From: Variovorax boronicumulans
GTDB taxonomy: Bacteria > Pseudomonadota > Gammaproteobacteria > Burkholderiales > Burkholderiaceae_C
Direction: 5' to 3'
NCBI RefSeq assembly: GCF_019352895.1
Contig: NZ_JAAAFX010000014.1
Location: 615,510 to 679,509 of the forward strand
DNA: 64,000 nucleotides
Part shown: one piece after another, positions 29,183-38,100 of the stretch
How the letters are laid out: each line of letters starts with the position of its first letter
How positions within the stretch are numbered: the first letter of the stretch is position 1
The notes under the pieces: model-generated
Databases searched by the model: none
The model's input: the letters and a program-made list of their open reading frames with translations, nothing else
What the model was told of the DNA's origin: nothing
Position numbers and translations under genes: made by a program

Positions 29183-29285
29183 GTGGGGCGGGCAGAAGCA
29201 GAAGCGGCAGGACCGGGCATTCTAGGAAGCTTGCGGCCCGGCGCGCCTATCGATTGCCCGGGGCTCGTGTGGCGACCGGCCGGCC

Positions 29286-29939
29286 TCAGGGTGCCAGCCG
29301 TTCGCGCAGCCACTCGCCGCCGGCTTCGTCGTGCCGGTAGCGCAGCCGGTCGTGCAGCCGGCTCTTGCGGCCCTGCCAGAACTCCCAGCGCTCGGGCACC
29401 AGCCGGTAGCCGCCCCAGTGCGGCGGGCGCGGCGGCGACAGCAGGTGCCGGGCGGCGGCCAGGGCCGCGTTCTTCACCAGCACGTCGCGGCCGCTGATCA
29501 CCTCGCTCTGCGGGCTGGCCCAGGCGCCCAGGCGCGAATCGAGCGGGCGGCTGGCGAAATAGGCGTCGCTCTCGGCATCGTCGACCTTTGCCACCCGGCC
29601 CTCGATGCGCACCACGCGCTCGAGCTCGACCCAGTGGAACTGCAGCGCGGCGTAGGGGTTGCCGCCCAGCTCCTGGCCCTTGCGGCTCTGGTAATTGGTG
29701 AACCAGACGATGCCACGCGCGTCGTAGCCCTTGATCAGCACGATGCGGGTCGAGGGCCGCAGGTCGCTGCCAACGGTGGCCAGCGTCATGGCGTTGGGCT
29801 CGGGCACCTGGGCCTCGATGGCTTCGCCGAGCCAGCGCTCGAATTGCTGCAGCGGGTCGGCCGCGCTGCGGACTTCGTCGAGTTCGGCGCGCTCGTAGCT
29901 CTTGCGCAGCGCGGCGAGGGAATCGTTGGGAGAGGTCAT
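29286..29939 (-). CDS. pdxH: Pyridoxamine 5'-phosphate oxidase
   Basis: The 217-residue FMN enzyme oxidises pyridoxine or pyridoxamine phosphate to pyridoxal phosphate. Hallmarks are RIVLIKGYDARGIVWFTNY, SRKGQELGGNPYAAL, the ASRPLDSRLGAWASPQS segment and the C-terminal WEFWQGRKSRLHDRLRY. The ATG at 29937-29939 gives MTSPNDSLAALRKSYE, the usual start. It stands back-to-back with the MobA-like gene. Confidence 0.95.
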   Translation of the reverse strand: MTSPNDSLAALRKSYERAELDEVRSAADPLQQFERWLGEAIEAQVPEPNAMTLATVGSDLRPSTRIVLIKGYDARGIVWFTNYQSRKGQELGGNPYAALQFHWVELERVVRIEGRVAKVDDAESDAYFASRPLDSRLGAWASPQSEVISGRDVLVKNAALAAARHLLSPPRPPHWGGYRLVPERWEFWQGRKSRLHDRLRYRHDEAGGEWLRERLAP

Positions 29940-29972
29940 GACGCGATTGTCGACGCGCGGGATACTTCGCGC

Positions 29973-30539
29973 ATGAACGCCATCGCCTTGCCCACCGTGA
30001 TCGTGCTGGCCTCCGGCCGCGGCGACCGCTTTCGTGCCTCGGGCGGCACGGTGCACAAGCTGGCGGCGCTGCTCGGCGGACGGCCGTTGCTGGAGCACAC
30101 GCTGACCGCAGTGCGCGCGAGCGGGCTGCCCTGGCATCTGGAAGACGCCGGCCATCCGGGCATGGGCGATTCGATCGCGGCGGCGGTGCGCGCCACAGCC
30201 GATGCGAGCGGCTGGCTGATCCTGCCGGCCGACCTGCCGCTGGTGCGGCCTGCCACGCTGCGGCGCGTGGCCGAGGCGCTGGCGCAGGGCGCGCCCGCCG
30301 TGCAGCCCAGCCATGCGGGCCGGCGCGGGCACCCGGTGGCTTTTGGCGCTGCCTCGCGCGAGGCGCTGCTGCAGCGCACGGGGGAAGTGGGCGCGGCGCC
30401 CGTACTTCAGGCGCTGCGCGCGCGCGGGGAGGTGCGCGAACTCGCGCTCGACGACGTCGGCATCGTGACCGACGTCGACACCCTGGCCGACCTCGCGGCG
30501 GCCGAGGCGCTCTGGCGGGAACTCAACCCTTCGAGATGA
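29973..30539 (+). CDS. MobA/MocA-like nucleotidyltransferase
   Basis: The 188-residue protein has an NTP-transferase fold: VIVLASGRGDRFRASGG at the N-terminus, HPGMGDSIAAAV, ILPADLPLVRP with the metal-binding Asp, and GHPVAFG. This is the MocA/CoxE-like pattern of molybdopterin cytidylyl- or guanylyltransferases. The usual LAAG-S-RMG loop is altered to LASGRGDRF. No molybdoenzyme is nearby, so the target is uncertain. Its 3' end overlaps the convergent sodC gene by 17 nt. Confidence 0.8.
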   Translation: MNAIALPTVIVLASGRGDRFRASGGTVHKLAALLGGRPLLEHTLTAVRASGLPWHLEDAGHPGMGDSIAAAVRATADASGWLILPADLPLVRPATLRRVAEALAQGAPAVQPSHAGRRGHPVAFGAASREALLQRTGEVGAAPVLQALRARGEVRELALDDVGIVTDVDTLADLAAAEALWRELNPSR

Positions 30540-31056
30540 CCGCGCAGGCGATGCGCGGGCCGGAATTGCCGGCCGGCTGTGTCGTGAAGTCGTCGCGGTC
30601 GCGGTGCACCACCAGCGCGCGACCCAGCACGTTGTTGGCGGCGCCGTCGGTCAGCGAGATCGAATGGTCGTCGACACGGAAGCGCGCCACGCCGCTGGCG
30701 TCGGCCATCAGGCTCGGCAGTTCGCCCGCATGGCTGCCCGGAGCGGCGAACTTGCCGTGGATGCCGCCGGCCGGATTGAAGTGGCCGCCCGAGGCATTGC
30801 CGTTGTCGCCGCAGTCGCCTTTTTCGTGGATATGGAAGCCGTGCTCGCTGTTGGGCGCCAGGCCGCGCACCTCGCCGGCCACGCGCAGGCCGTGGTCGAG
30901 CGGGGTGAAGGTCACCTTGCCGATGGTCGGGTTGGGCGAGATCGCCGCGGTGGGGGCGAGTTCGGCGACGGCGCCCGAGCCGCCCATGGTGGCGCAGCCT
31001 GCGAGGCCGACGAGGGCCAGCCCGGCAAGGGTGGCGGAAATGAGGCGGAAGGTCAT
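30523..31056 (-). CDS. sodC: Cu,Zn superoxide dismutase, lipoprotein
   Basis: The 177-residue enzyme has a lipoprotein signal (ALVGLAGCATMGG; cysteine at about 21) and so is anchored in the periplasm or outer membrane. Metal-site motifs are HGFHIHEKGDCG, GGHFNPAGGIHGK and PGSHAGELP. The C-terminal SGPRIACAVI supplies the disulfide cysteine and active-site Arg. It protects against periplasmic superoxide. The chaC-like gene upstream overlaps its first 4 nt. Confidence 0.93.
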   Translation of the reverse strand: MTFRLISATLAGLALVGLAGCATMGGSGAVAELAPTAAISPNPTIGKVTFTPLDHGLRVAGEVRGLAPNSEHGFHIHEKGDCGDNGNASGGHFNPAGGIHGKFAAPGSHAGELPSLMADASGVARFRVDDHSISLTDGAANNVLGRALVVHRDRDDFTTQPAGNSGPRIACAVISKG

Positions 31057-31835
31057 GGTTTCTCCTGGGAAGTGTGAGGGACGGCCGCGGGCGCGGTGTC
31101 GGGCGAGGCGTCAGGCGCTGAGCTCCTGTATAGCGGAGTCGGCGGCGGACCGCCATCGGTCCGCGCCGACAGTTCGGCCTCTGCCAGCAGCAACAAGCGG
31201 GCCAGGGCCCGGTCATGGATCGCATGGCGCCGCAGTTCGAGCAGCGTCTGGCGCGCGTAGTCCAGCGAGCTGCCGTAGCGGCCCGTGGCGCTGCGGAAGA
31301 TCTGCCGGTAGCGTTCCTCGCTGAGTTCGCCGGTGAAGTTGGGGCTGCGCCGCGACAGCGTGAAGGCCAGCGCGCGCACCGGTCCGTCGGGCGTGATGCA
31401 GTCCAGCCAGCGCGGGTCGTAGACGCCGGTGGGCATCTCGCGCAGCCAGAGCTGGCCCAGCGTCTCGAGCCCGATCGCGGCCGGCACGCGGAACACCACG
31501 CCGCGGCAACTGCCGCCCGACAACAGCCCGAACACCAGGCCCGGGTTCTGCAGCGAGCCGCGGTTGACCCGGCTCCACATCTTGAGTGCCCGGTGCCAGC
31601 CATGCACCCGCGCCGGGCGGCGCTCGGTGAAGTCGAAGTCGGGGCGCCAGATCAGCGAGCCGTAGCCGAACAGCCAGAGGTCCTGCTGGCCGCCCCATTG
31701 CGCGATGGTGTGCTCGAGCATCGGCCGCGGATCGCGCACCGGTTTGAGCGCCGGGTCGAGGCCCGGCAGGCCGGTGTCGCCGGCGGACGGGGACGGCGGC
31801 GCCGGGGCACCTACAATTTCAGGGTCATGGATCAC
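31053..31835 (-). CDS. chaC: ChaC-family gamma-glutamylcyclotransferase
   Basis: The protein of about 260 residues matches ChaC: LWLFGYGSLIWRPDF, VHGWHRALKMWS, REMPTGVYDPRWL and the catalytic Glu in FTGELSEERY. ChaC degrades glutathione to 5-oxoproline and Cys-Gly in the cytoplasm. The start is uncertain. A GTG at 31835 is taken; an ATG at 31874 would leave only 3 nt to the divergent OmpA-domain gene, and an ATG at 31721 is also possible. The C-terminal Pro/Ala-rich tail overlaps sodC. Confidence 0.82.
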   Translation of the reverse strand: MIHDPEIVGAPAPPSPSAGDTGLPGLDPALKPVRDPRPMLEHTIAQWGGQQDLWLFGYGSLIWRPDFDFTERRPARVHGWHRALKMWSRVNRGSLQNPGLVFGLLSGGSCRGVVFRVPAAIGLETLGQLWLREMPTGVYDPRWLDCITPDGPVRALAFTLSRRSPNFTGELSEERYRQIFRSATGRYGSSLDYARQTLLELRRHAIHDRALARLLLLAEAELSARTDGGPPPTPLYRSSAPDASPDTAPAAVPHTSQEKP

Positions 31836-31877
31836 GAACCTATTATTTACCGGCCTCTTTCCTTCGGAGAACATCGC

Positions 31878-32459
31878 ATGTCATCCAGCAGCGACGACGA
31901 CAGCCAGCAGCGCTTCGCCCTCGGTTTCCTTTTTGCCTTGATTGCGCTGGTGGTCTTCACCGTCGTGGGGGTGTCGGTCTTCAATTACGGCATGGGTGGC
32001 GCGACGCCGCCCACCGCGCAGGACAGCGGCCTGCCCGTGACCCAGGTCGAGCCGGCCGAAGCCCCGGCACCGGTGCCGGCGCCCGGCAGCACCGTGACCA
32101 CCGAGACCGTGACCGTCGTCATTCCCGAAGGCGCGAGCATCCAGGTGGTGGGCGGCGTGGTGAACTTCTACTTCGCCACCGGCAGCGCCGACCTCGCCCC
32201 GGGCGCGGCCGAGGCACTGGCTGTGGTGATCAAGGGCATCGAAGGCGGCCGCAAGGCGGCGATCTCGGGCTTCCACGACACCACCGGCGACGCCAAGATC
32301 AACGAAGAGCTGGCCAAGCTGCGCGCGCAGACCGTGCGCGACGTGCTGGTGGGCCTGGGCGTTCCCGCCGACAAGGTCGAGCTGCAGAAGCCCGTGGTCG
32401 GCACCGGCTCGGGCGACAACGCCGAGGCGCGCCGCGTCGAGGTCAAGCTGCTGGACTGA
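31878..32459 (+). CDS. OmpA-domain membrane-anchored protein
   Basis: The 193-residue protein has one N-terminal transmembrane helix (ALGFLFALIALVVFTVVGV, about 14-33), a Pro/Thr-rich linker, and a C-terminal OmpA-like peptidoglycan-binding domain (VVNFYFATGSADLAPGA through EARRVEVKL). It probably tethers the inner membrane to peptidoglycan. The ATG at 31878 follows GGAG at 31866-31869. A candidate -10 TATTAT lies about 40 nt upstream. Confidence 0.85.
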   Translation: MSSSSDDDSQQRFALGFLFALIALVVFTVVGVSVFNYGMGGATPPTAQDSGLPVTQVEPAEAPAPVPAPGSTVTTETVTVVIPEGASIQVVGGVVNFYFATGSADLAPGAAEALAVVIKGIEGGRKAAISGFHDTTGDAKINEELAKLRAQTVRDVLVGLGVPADKVELQKPVVGTGSGDNAEARRVEVKLLD

Positions 32460-32481
32460 TCCTCCTCAGCCTCCCTGAAGA

Positions 32482-32505
32482 AGCCCGGCCAGCCCGGGCT
32501 TTTTC
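32482..32505 (+). terminator. Terminator after the OmpA-domain gene
   Basis: AGCCCGG (32483-32489) pairs with CCGGGCT (32495-32501) around a 5-nt loop and is followed by a T run. It lies 23 nt past the stop codon. Confidence 0.8.
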
Positions 32506-32521
32506 TTGGGCGTTCGCTGGC

Positions 32522-33580
32522 TCAGGTGCTGCCGCGCACCACGAGCTCATAGGCCAGTTCGACGCAGCCGGGCTGCGGCAGCGTGCCGCGCATCAGGCCC
32601 AGCAGCATCTCGGCGCCGGCCCGGCCGACCTCGCTGCGCGGCGTGCGCATGGTGGTCAGCGGCGGCACCATCTGGTCGCTGCCGGCCAGGTCGTTGAAGC
32701 CGGCCATGGCGACGCGCCCGGGCACCGGCACCTGCAGGCGATTGGCGGCCAGCAGCCCGCCCTGCGCGATGTCGTCGTTGCAGAAGAAGATGGCATCGAT
32801 GTCGGGCATGCGCTGCAGCATCTCCTCGAACAGGCGCGCGCCCAGCGCGATCGACGAGCGCTCCGGGCTCAGCATTTCGAGCCGCGCGTCGTAGAGGCCG
32901 GCTTCGCGCAGGCAGCGGCGGTAGCCCTCGGCGCGCTGCATCACGCGCGGGTCGAGCTGGGCGCCGCAGAAGGCGATGTGCCGGTGCCCGCGCTCCAGCA
33001 GATGGCGCGTGACTTCCGCGCCTGCATCCACCTGCGAGAAGCCCACGCAGGCCACGCCGGGCGCGGTGCTGGTCTCCATCAGGTGCACGCAGGGCACGCC
33101 GCTGTGGGCGATCAGCTGGCGCGCCGTCTCGCTGCGGTCGAAGCCGGTCACCAGCAGGCCCGCGGGTCGGTGGGGCAGGTAGGTGCGCAGCAGCAACTCT
33201 TCTTCGGCGCTGTCGTAGTGCGTCACGCCGATGAAGGGCTGGTAGCCCTCGGGGAACAGTGTGCGGTGCACGGCTTCGAGCAGGTCCACGAACAGCGTGT
33301 TCGACAACATCGGCACCAGCACCAGCACCTGGCTGCTGCGCTGCGAGGCCAGCGCACGGGCGGCGGGATCGGGCACATAGCCCAGGCGCTCGGCCGCTTC
33401 GCGCACGCGCAGGGTCAGGGCCGGGTCGACACTGCGCTCGCCGCGCAGCGCGCGCGAGACGGTGATCGGGCTGACGACCGCGGCGCGTGCCACGTCGTCG
33501 AGGGTGATGCGGCCACTGGAGCGGCGAGGGCGGCGGGTCGCGTCGGTCAAGGGGAGGGGGGAGTTCGGGGAATCGTCCAA
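32522..33580 (-). CDS. LacI-family regulator of the gluconate/Entner-Doudoroff operon
   Basis: The regulator of up to 352 residues begins with a LacI helix-turn-helix (ITLDDVARAAVVSPITVSRALRG, residues about 25-48) followed by a periplasmic-binding-protein-like effector domain. It diverges from gntK-edd-eda, so gluconate, 6-phosphogluconate or KDPG is the likely ligand, as for GntR/PtxS. The upstream start appears to be TTG at 33578-33580; the exact start is uncertain because no good ribosome-binding site is visible. A perfect palindromic operator lies 10 bp upstream. Confidence 0.88.
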   Translation of the reverse strand: MDDSPNSPLPLTDATRRPRRSSGRITLDDVARAAVVSPITVSRALRGERSVDPALTLRVREAAERLGYVPDPAARALASQRSSQVLVLVPMLSNTLFVDLLEAVHRTLFPEGYQPFIGVTHYDSAEEELLLRTYLPHRPAGLLVTGFDRSETARQLIAHSGVPCVHLMETSTAPGVACVGFSQVDAGAEVTRHLLERGHRHIAFCGAQLDPRVMQRAEGYRRCLREAGLYDARLEMLSPERSSIALGARLFEEMLQRMPDIDAIFFCNDDIAQGGLLAANRLQVPVPGRVAMAGFNDLAGSDQMVPPLTTMRTPRSEVGRAGAEMLLGLMRGTLPQPGCVELAYELVVRGST

Positions 33581-33590
33581 TTGTTCGTTA

Positions 33591-33604
33591 GGATAGCGCT
33601 ATCC
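33591..33604. promoter_or_regulatory. LacI-type operator O1
   Basis: GGATAGCGCTATCC is a perfect 14-bp palindrome with the central CG step typical of LacI-family sites. It lies directly upstream of the regulator gene, suggesting autoregulation. Confidence 0.75.
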
Positions 33605-33735
33605 TCCAAAGGGTCAAAGCGGGCATTCCGACATCCGGATCGGGTACGCTCAGCCTGTTCCCGCCAGGGAAAATGTGCAGAAAGACCATGGCCGCCATGG
33701 CAACGGGCCCTTCGCAGGGTTTTTTTCGTCCCCCG

Positions 33736-34298
33736 ATGGACAGCGCTATCTCACACTTTAAACCCCAGGCGACCGTCGTCATGGGCGTCTCCGGCTGCGG
33801 CAAGTCCAGCGTCGGCGCGGCCTGCGCCGAGGCGCTGGGCTGGGCGTTGCAGGAGGGCGACGCGTACCACGCGCCCGAGAGCGTCGCCAAGATGCGCGCG
33901 GGGACGCCACTGACCGATGCCGACCGCGCGGGGTGGCTCGACCGGCTGGCCGGGCTGTTGGCATCGTCCGGCGACGGCGCCGGCCAGGTGCTCACCTGTT
34001 CCGCGCTGCGCCGGCGCTACCGCGACCGGCTGCGCCTGGCGGTGCCGCGCCTGGGCTTCGTGTTCCTGTCCCTCGGCTACGACGAGGCGCTGGCGCGGGT
34101 GCAGGCACGCGCCGGCCACTTCTTCTCGCCGGCACTGGTGGCAAACCAGTTCGCCACGCTCGAATCGCCCGCGGGCGAGCCGGGGGTGCTGGTGCTGGAC
34201 GCCACGCGGCCCGTGGCCGAACTGGTCGACGCCGTCGTCGCCTGGGCCGCAGTGCCTTCCTCTTCATCACCTGCGTCGCGCACGGTCCGGGGTTTACC

Positions 34299-34302
<4 letters not shown>
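33736..34302 (+). CDS. gntK: Gluconokinase
   Basis: The 188-residue kinase phosphorylates gluconate to 6-phosphogluconate. It has the P-loop MGVSGCGKSSVG, the GDAYHAPESVAKMRAG-PL lid segment, CSALRRRYRDRLR and GHFFSPALVANQFATLE, all typical of GntK. I chose the ATG at 33736 by length comparison with E. coli GntK; an ATG at 33781 is an alternative. Its stop overlaps the edd start in ATGA. Confidence 0.9.
33738..33751. promoter_or_regulatory. LacI-type operator O2
   Basis: GGACAGCGCTATCT matches O1 at 12 of 14 positions, including the full AGCGCTATC core. It lies at the beginning of gntK, 147 bp from O1, close to 14 helical turns, so looping between the two sites is possible. Confidence 0.65.
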
Positions 34303-36176
<1,874 letters not shown>

Positions 36177-36221
36177 GCGGCACCCTGAATCTCCAGAACA
36201 CAGCAACAGTGGAACCCTGAC

Positions 36222-36857
36222 ATGAACGAAAAACTCACCGCCCTCGACGTGATGCGCGACGCCCCGGTGATCCCGGTGATCGTGCTGCACGACGTGGCCC
36301 ATGCCGTGCCGCTGGCGCGCGCGCTGGTGGCCGGCGGCATCCGCATGCTCGAAGTCACGCTGCGCACGCCGCAGGCGCTGCAGTGCATCGAAGCCATCGC
36401 GAAGGAAGTGCCCGAAGCCGTGGCCGGCGCCGGCACCATCCGCAGCGCGGCCGATGCGCAGGCCTCGGCGCTGGCGGGCGCGAAATTCGGCGTGAGCCCG
36501 GGCTACACCCGCGCGGTCGGCAAGGCCTGCCACGACCTCGGCCTGCCGCTGCTGCCCGGCGTGGCCACCGGCAGCGAGATCATGACGGCGCAGGAAGACG
36601 GCTACCAGCAGCTCAAGTTCTTCCCTGCGATGCAGGCCGGTGGCCTGCCGATGCTCAAGGCCTGGCAAGGACCCTTCGGCGACGTGACCTTCTGCCCCAC
36701 CGGCGGCATCCATGCGGGCAATGCGGCCGAGTTCCTGGCGCTGTCGAACGTGGCCTGCGTGGGCGGTTCGTGGATCGTGCCGAACGACGCCATCCTGGCC
36801 GGCGACTGGGCGCGCATCGAGCAACTCGCGCGCGAAGCCTCGCAACTGCAACGCTGA
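36222..36857 (+). CDS. eda: KDPG/KHG aldolase
   Basis: The 211-residue class I aldolase splits KDPG into pyruvate and glyceraldehyde 3-phosphate, the last Entner-Doudoroff step. E44 in MLEVTLRTP and the Schiff-base K132 in QQLKFFPAM are present, as are GAGTIRS and CPTGGIHAGN. It follows edd by 45 nt and completes gntK-edd-eda. Confidence 0.95.
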   Translation: MNEKLTALDVMRDAPVIPVIVLHDVAHAVPLARALVAGGIRMLEVTLRTPQALQCIEAIAKEVPEAVAGAGTIRSAADAQASALAGAKFGVSPGYTRAVGKACHDLGLPLLPGVATGSEIMTAQEDGYQQLKFFPAMQAGGLPMLKAWQGPFGDVTFCPTGGIHAGNAAEFLALSNVACVGGSWIVPNDAILAGDWARIEQLAREASQLQR

Positions 36858-36865
36858 GGTCCGCC

Positions 36866-37591
36866 ATGCTGCAGAAGCCCGAAGCGGCCGAGCTCAAGGT
36901 CATCGCCTTCGATGTCTTCGGCACGGTGGTCGACTGGCACGGCGGCATCGCGGCCGAGGCCGAGCGCATGGTCCCGGGCGTCGACGGCAGCGCCTTCGCG
37001 CTGGCCTGGCGCGCCGGCTACCAGCCTGCGATGCGCGGCGTGATGCAGCGCATCGCCGAAGGCGAGGGCGGCTTCACATTGCTCGACGAACTGCACCGCA
37101 GCATCCTCGAGACGGTGCTGCGCGACTTCAGCATCACGCACCTCGACGCGGCGCAGAAGCGCGAGCTCAACTGCGCCTGGCACCGCTTGCCGGCCTGGCC
37201 CGACGCGGTGGCGGGCCTGACCCGGCTCAAGTCGAAATACATCATCTGCAGCCTGTCCAACGGCAACATCGGCCTGCTCACCGAGATGGCCAAGAACGCC
37301 GGCCTGCCCTGGGACTGCGTGCTGTCGGCCGAGGTCTTCAAGGCCTACAAGCCCGACCCGCGCACCTACCTCGGCGTGGCCGCGGTGTTCGACACCACGC
37401 CCGGCCAGGTCATGCTTGCGGCCGCGCACCACGACGACCTGGCGGCCGCGCGTGCCTGCGGCCTGCGCACCGGCTACATCGAACGTCCGCACGAGTTCGG
37501 CCCGGGCCAGTCCAAGGACGTCTCGCCGCAACCCGACAACACGCTGCACGCGCGCGACATCGGCGCGCTGGCCGACCTGCTGGGCTGCTGA
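36866..37591 (+). CDS. Haloacid dehalogenase type II family protein
   Basis: The 241-residue HAD-superfamily protein has the nucleophile motif FDVFGTVVDW, the AWRAGYQ arginine segment, SLSNGN, KAYKPDPRTYLG and the AAHHDDLAAARACGL acidic motif. This set fits (S)-2-haloacid dehalogenases, though many homologues act on other substrates. The ATG at 36866 lies 8 nt after eda, so it is probably cotranscribed with the Entner-Doudoroff genes. Confidence 0.85.
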   Translation: MLQKPEAAELKVIAFDVFGTVVDWHGGIAAEAERMVPGVDGSAFALAWRAGYQPAMRGVMQRIAEGEGGFTLLDELHRSILETVLRDFSITHLDAAQKRELNCAWHRLPAWPDAVAGLTRLKSKYIICSLSNGNIGLLTEMAKNAGLPWDCVLSAEVFKAYKPDPRTYLGVAAVFDTTPGQVMLAAAHHDDLAAARACGLRTGYIERPHEFGPGQSKDVSPQPDNTLHARDIGALADLLGC

Positions 37592-37606
37592 GCCGGCGGG
37601 GCCCGT

Positions 37607-37636
37607 CGCCGGGCTATACCTTGGTATAGCCCGGCG
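37607..37636. other. Near-perfect palindrome downstream of the HAD gene
   Basis: CGCCGGGCTATACC (37607-37620) is followed by TT and its exact complement (37623-37636). As RNA it gives a 13-bp stem closed by a CUUG tetraloop. There is no T run on either strand, so it is not a standard terminator. It may protect the 3' end of the upstream message, end transcription with Rho, or be an operator for the metal operon downstream. Confidence 0.6.
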
Positions 37637-37708
37637 ATACATCGGGCGCGCAATCACATCCCCCGAGCTCCTGGTTTTCCCTTGTAACGGCAGGCAAAAT
37701 TCGCTTCG

Positions 37709-37738
37709 TCATCGAGACGAACAAACGAGTCTCGACGA
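37709..37738 (+). other. Leader hairpin before the first short ORF
   Basis: TCATCGAGAC (37709-37718) pairs with GTCTCGACGA (37729-37738), nine of ten pairs, around a 10-nt loop. It lies about 20 nt before the first short leader ORF. Its role is unknown; it may be the 5' structure of the long leader. Confidence 0.45.
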
Positions 37739-37758
37739 CCCCAAAGGATCTTTCAACC

Positions 37759-37794
37759 ATGCCCAGCGACAGTCGTCGAAGCGTGTGCCGTTGA
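37759..37794 (+). CDS. Short leader ORF 1 (11 residues)
   Basis: ATG at 37759 opens an 11-codon frame, MPSDSRRSVCR, ending in TGA at 37792-37794. AAAGGA lies at 37743-37748, 10 nt upstream. It is the first of three short ORFs between the HAD gene and the metal operon. I do not recognise the peptide; it may be chance. Confidence 0.4.
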   Translation: MPSDSRRSVCR

Positions 37795-37865
37795 GACCGT
37801 CCGGTCGAGCCTGAACCCTCACGCTCGCCTGCGGCGGCCTGTTCGGCGCGTCGACAAGGTGAGAT

Positions 37866-37967
37866 ATGAACACTGCCAACACCGAACCCGCAGCCGTCGC
37901 CTTCGCGCGCCGGCGTGCCGTGCCGGGCATCCACACCGCAGGAGGCCGCCATGGATCCCGACCCTGA
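37866..37967 (+). CDS. Short leader ORF 2 (33 residues)
   Basis: ATG at 37866 follows AAGG at 37856-37859 and opens a 33-codon frame beginning MNTANTEPAAVAFARRR and ending in TGA at 37965-37967. It overlaps the start of leader ORF 3 by 17 nt in another frame, so ribosomes finishing ORF 2 end near the ORF 3 start and may couple to it. Function is not recognised. Confidence 0.5.
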   Translation: MNTANTEPAAVAFARRRAVPGIHTAGGRHGSRP

Positions 37968-38055
37968 GCGGCGCCGCCGCGCGCCGACTGCATTCGCACC
38001 CCGTCCCATGAACTTTGCATATCCGGCGCCGGTCCGGAGGCCCGCACGCACCTGA
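37951..38055 (+). CDS. MgtL-like leader peptide MDPDPERRRR (34 residues)
   Basis: ATG at 37951 follows a strong GGAGG at 37941-37945 and opens a 34-codon frame beginning MDPDPERRRRAPTAF and ending in TGA at 38053-38055. The start closely resembles the enterobacterial MgtL peptide, which begins MEPDP and has an Arg cluster. In MgtL the alternating acidic and proline residues destabilise the ribosome when Mg2+ is low, and the aborted translation switches on mgtA. Here the operon downstream also ends in MgtA and MgtC homologues. Four more prolines and a C-terminal Arg-rich part follow. Assignment as a Mg2+-sensing leader peptide is inference from sequence and context. Confidence 0.7.
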   Translation: MDPDPERRRRAPTAFAPRPMNFAYPAPVRRPART

Positions 38056-38061
38056 ACGCGT

Positions 38062-38100
38062 GAGGACGCCTCCGCGGCCGCGTGGCCGAAGGAGATCCTC
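38062..38100 (+). promoter_or_regulatory. Hairpin hiding the ribosome-binding site of the first structural gene
   Basis: GAGGA (38062-38066) pairs with TCCTC (38096-38100), CTCC (38070-38073) with GGAG (38091-38094), and GGCC (38076-38079) with GGCC (38084-38087), leaving a GCGT loop. The paired GGAG is the ribosome-binding site and the stem ends at the base before the ATG at 38101. The alternative partner CGGAGGC (38035-38041, inside the leader ORF) can pair with GCCTCCG (38068-38074) and would free the site. The two structures exclude each other. Confidence 0.7.

Noticed and set aside
33700..33727. Possible attenuator before gntK (CCCT/AGGG with a T run)
   Set aside because: The stem is only four base pairs; the T run alone is not enough to call a terminator.
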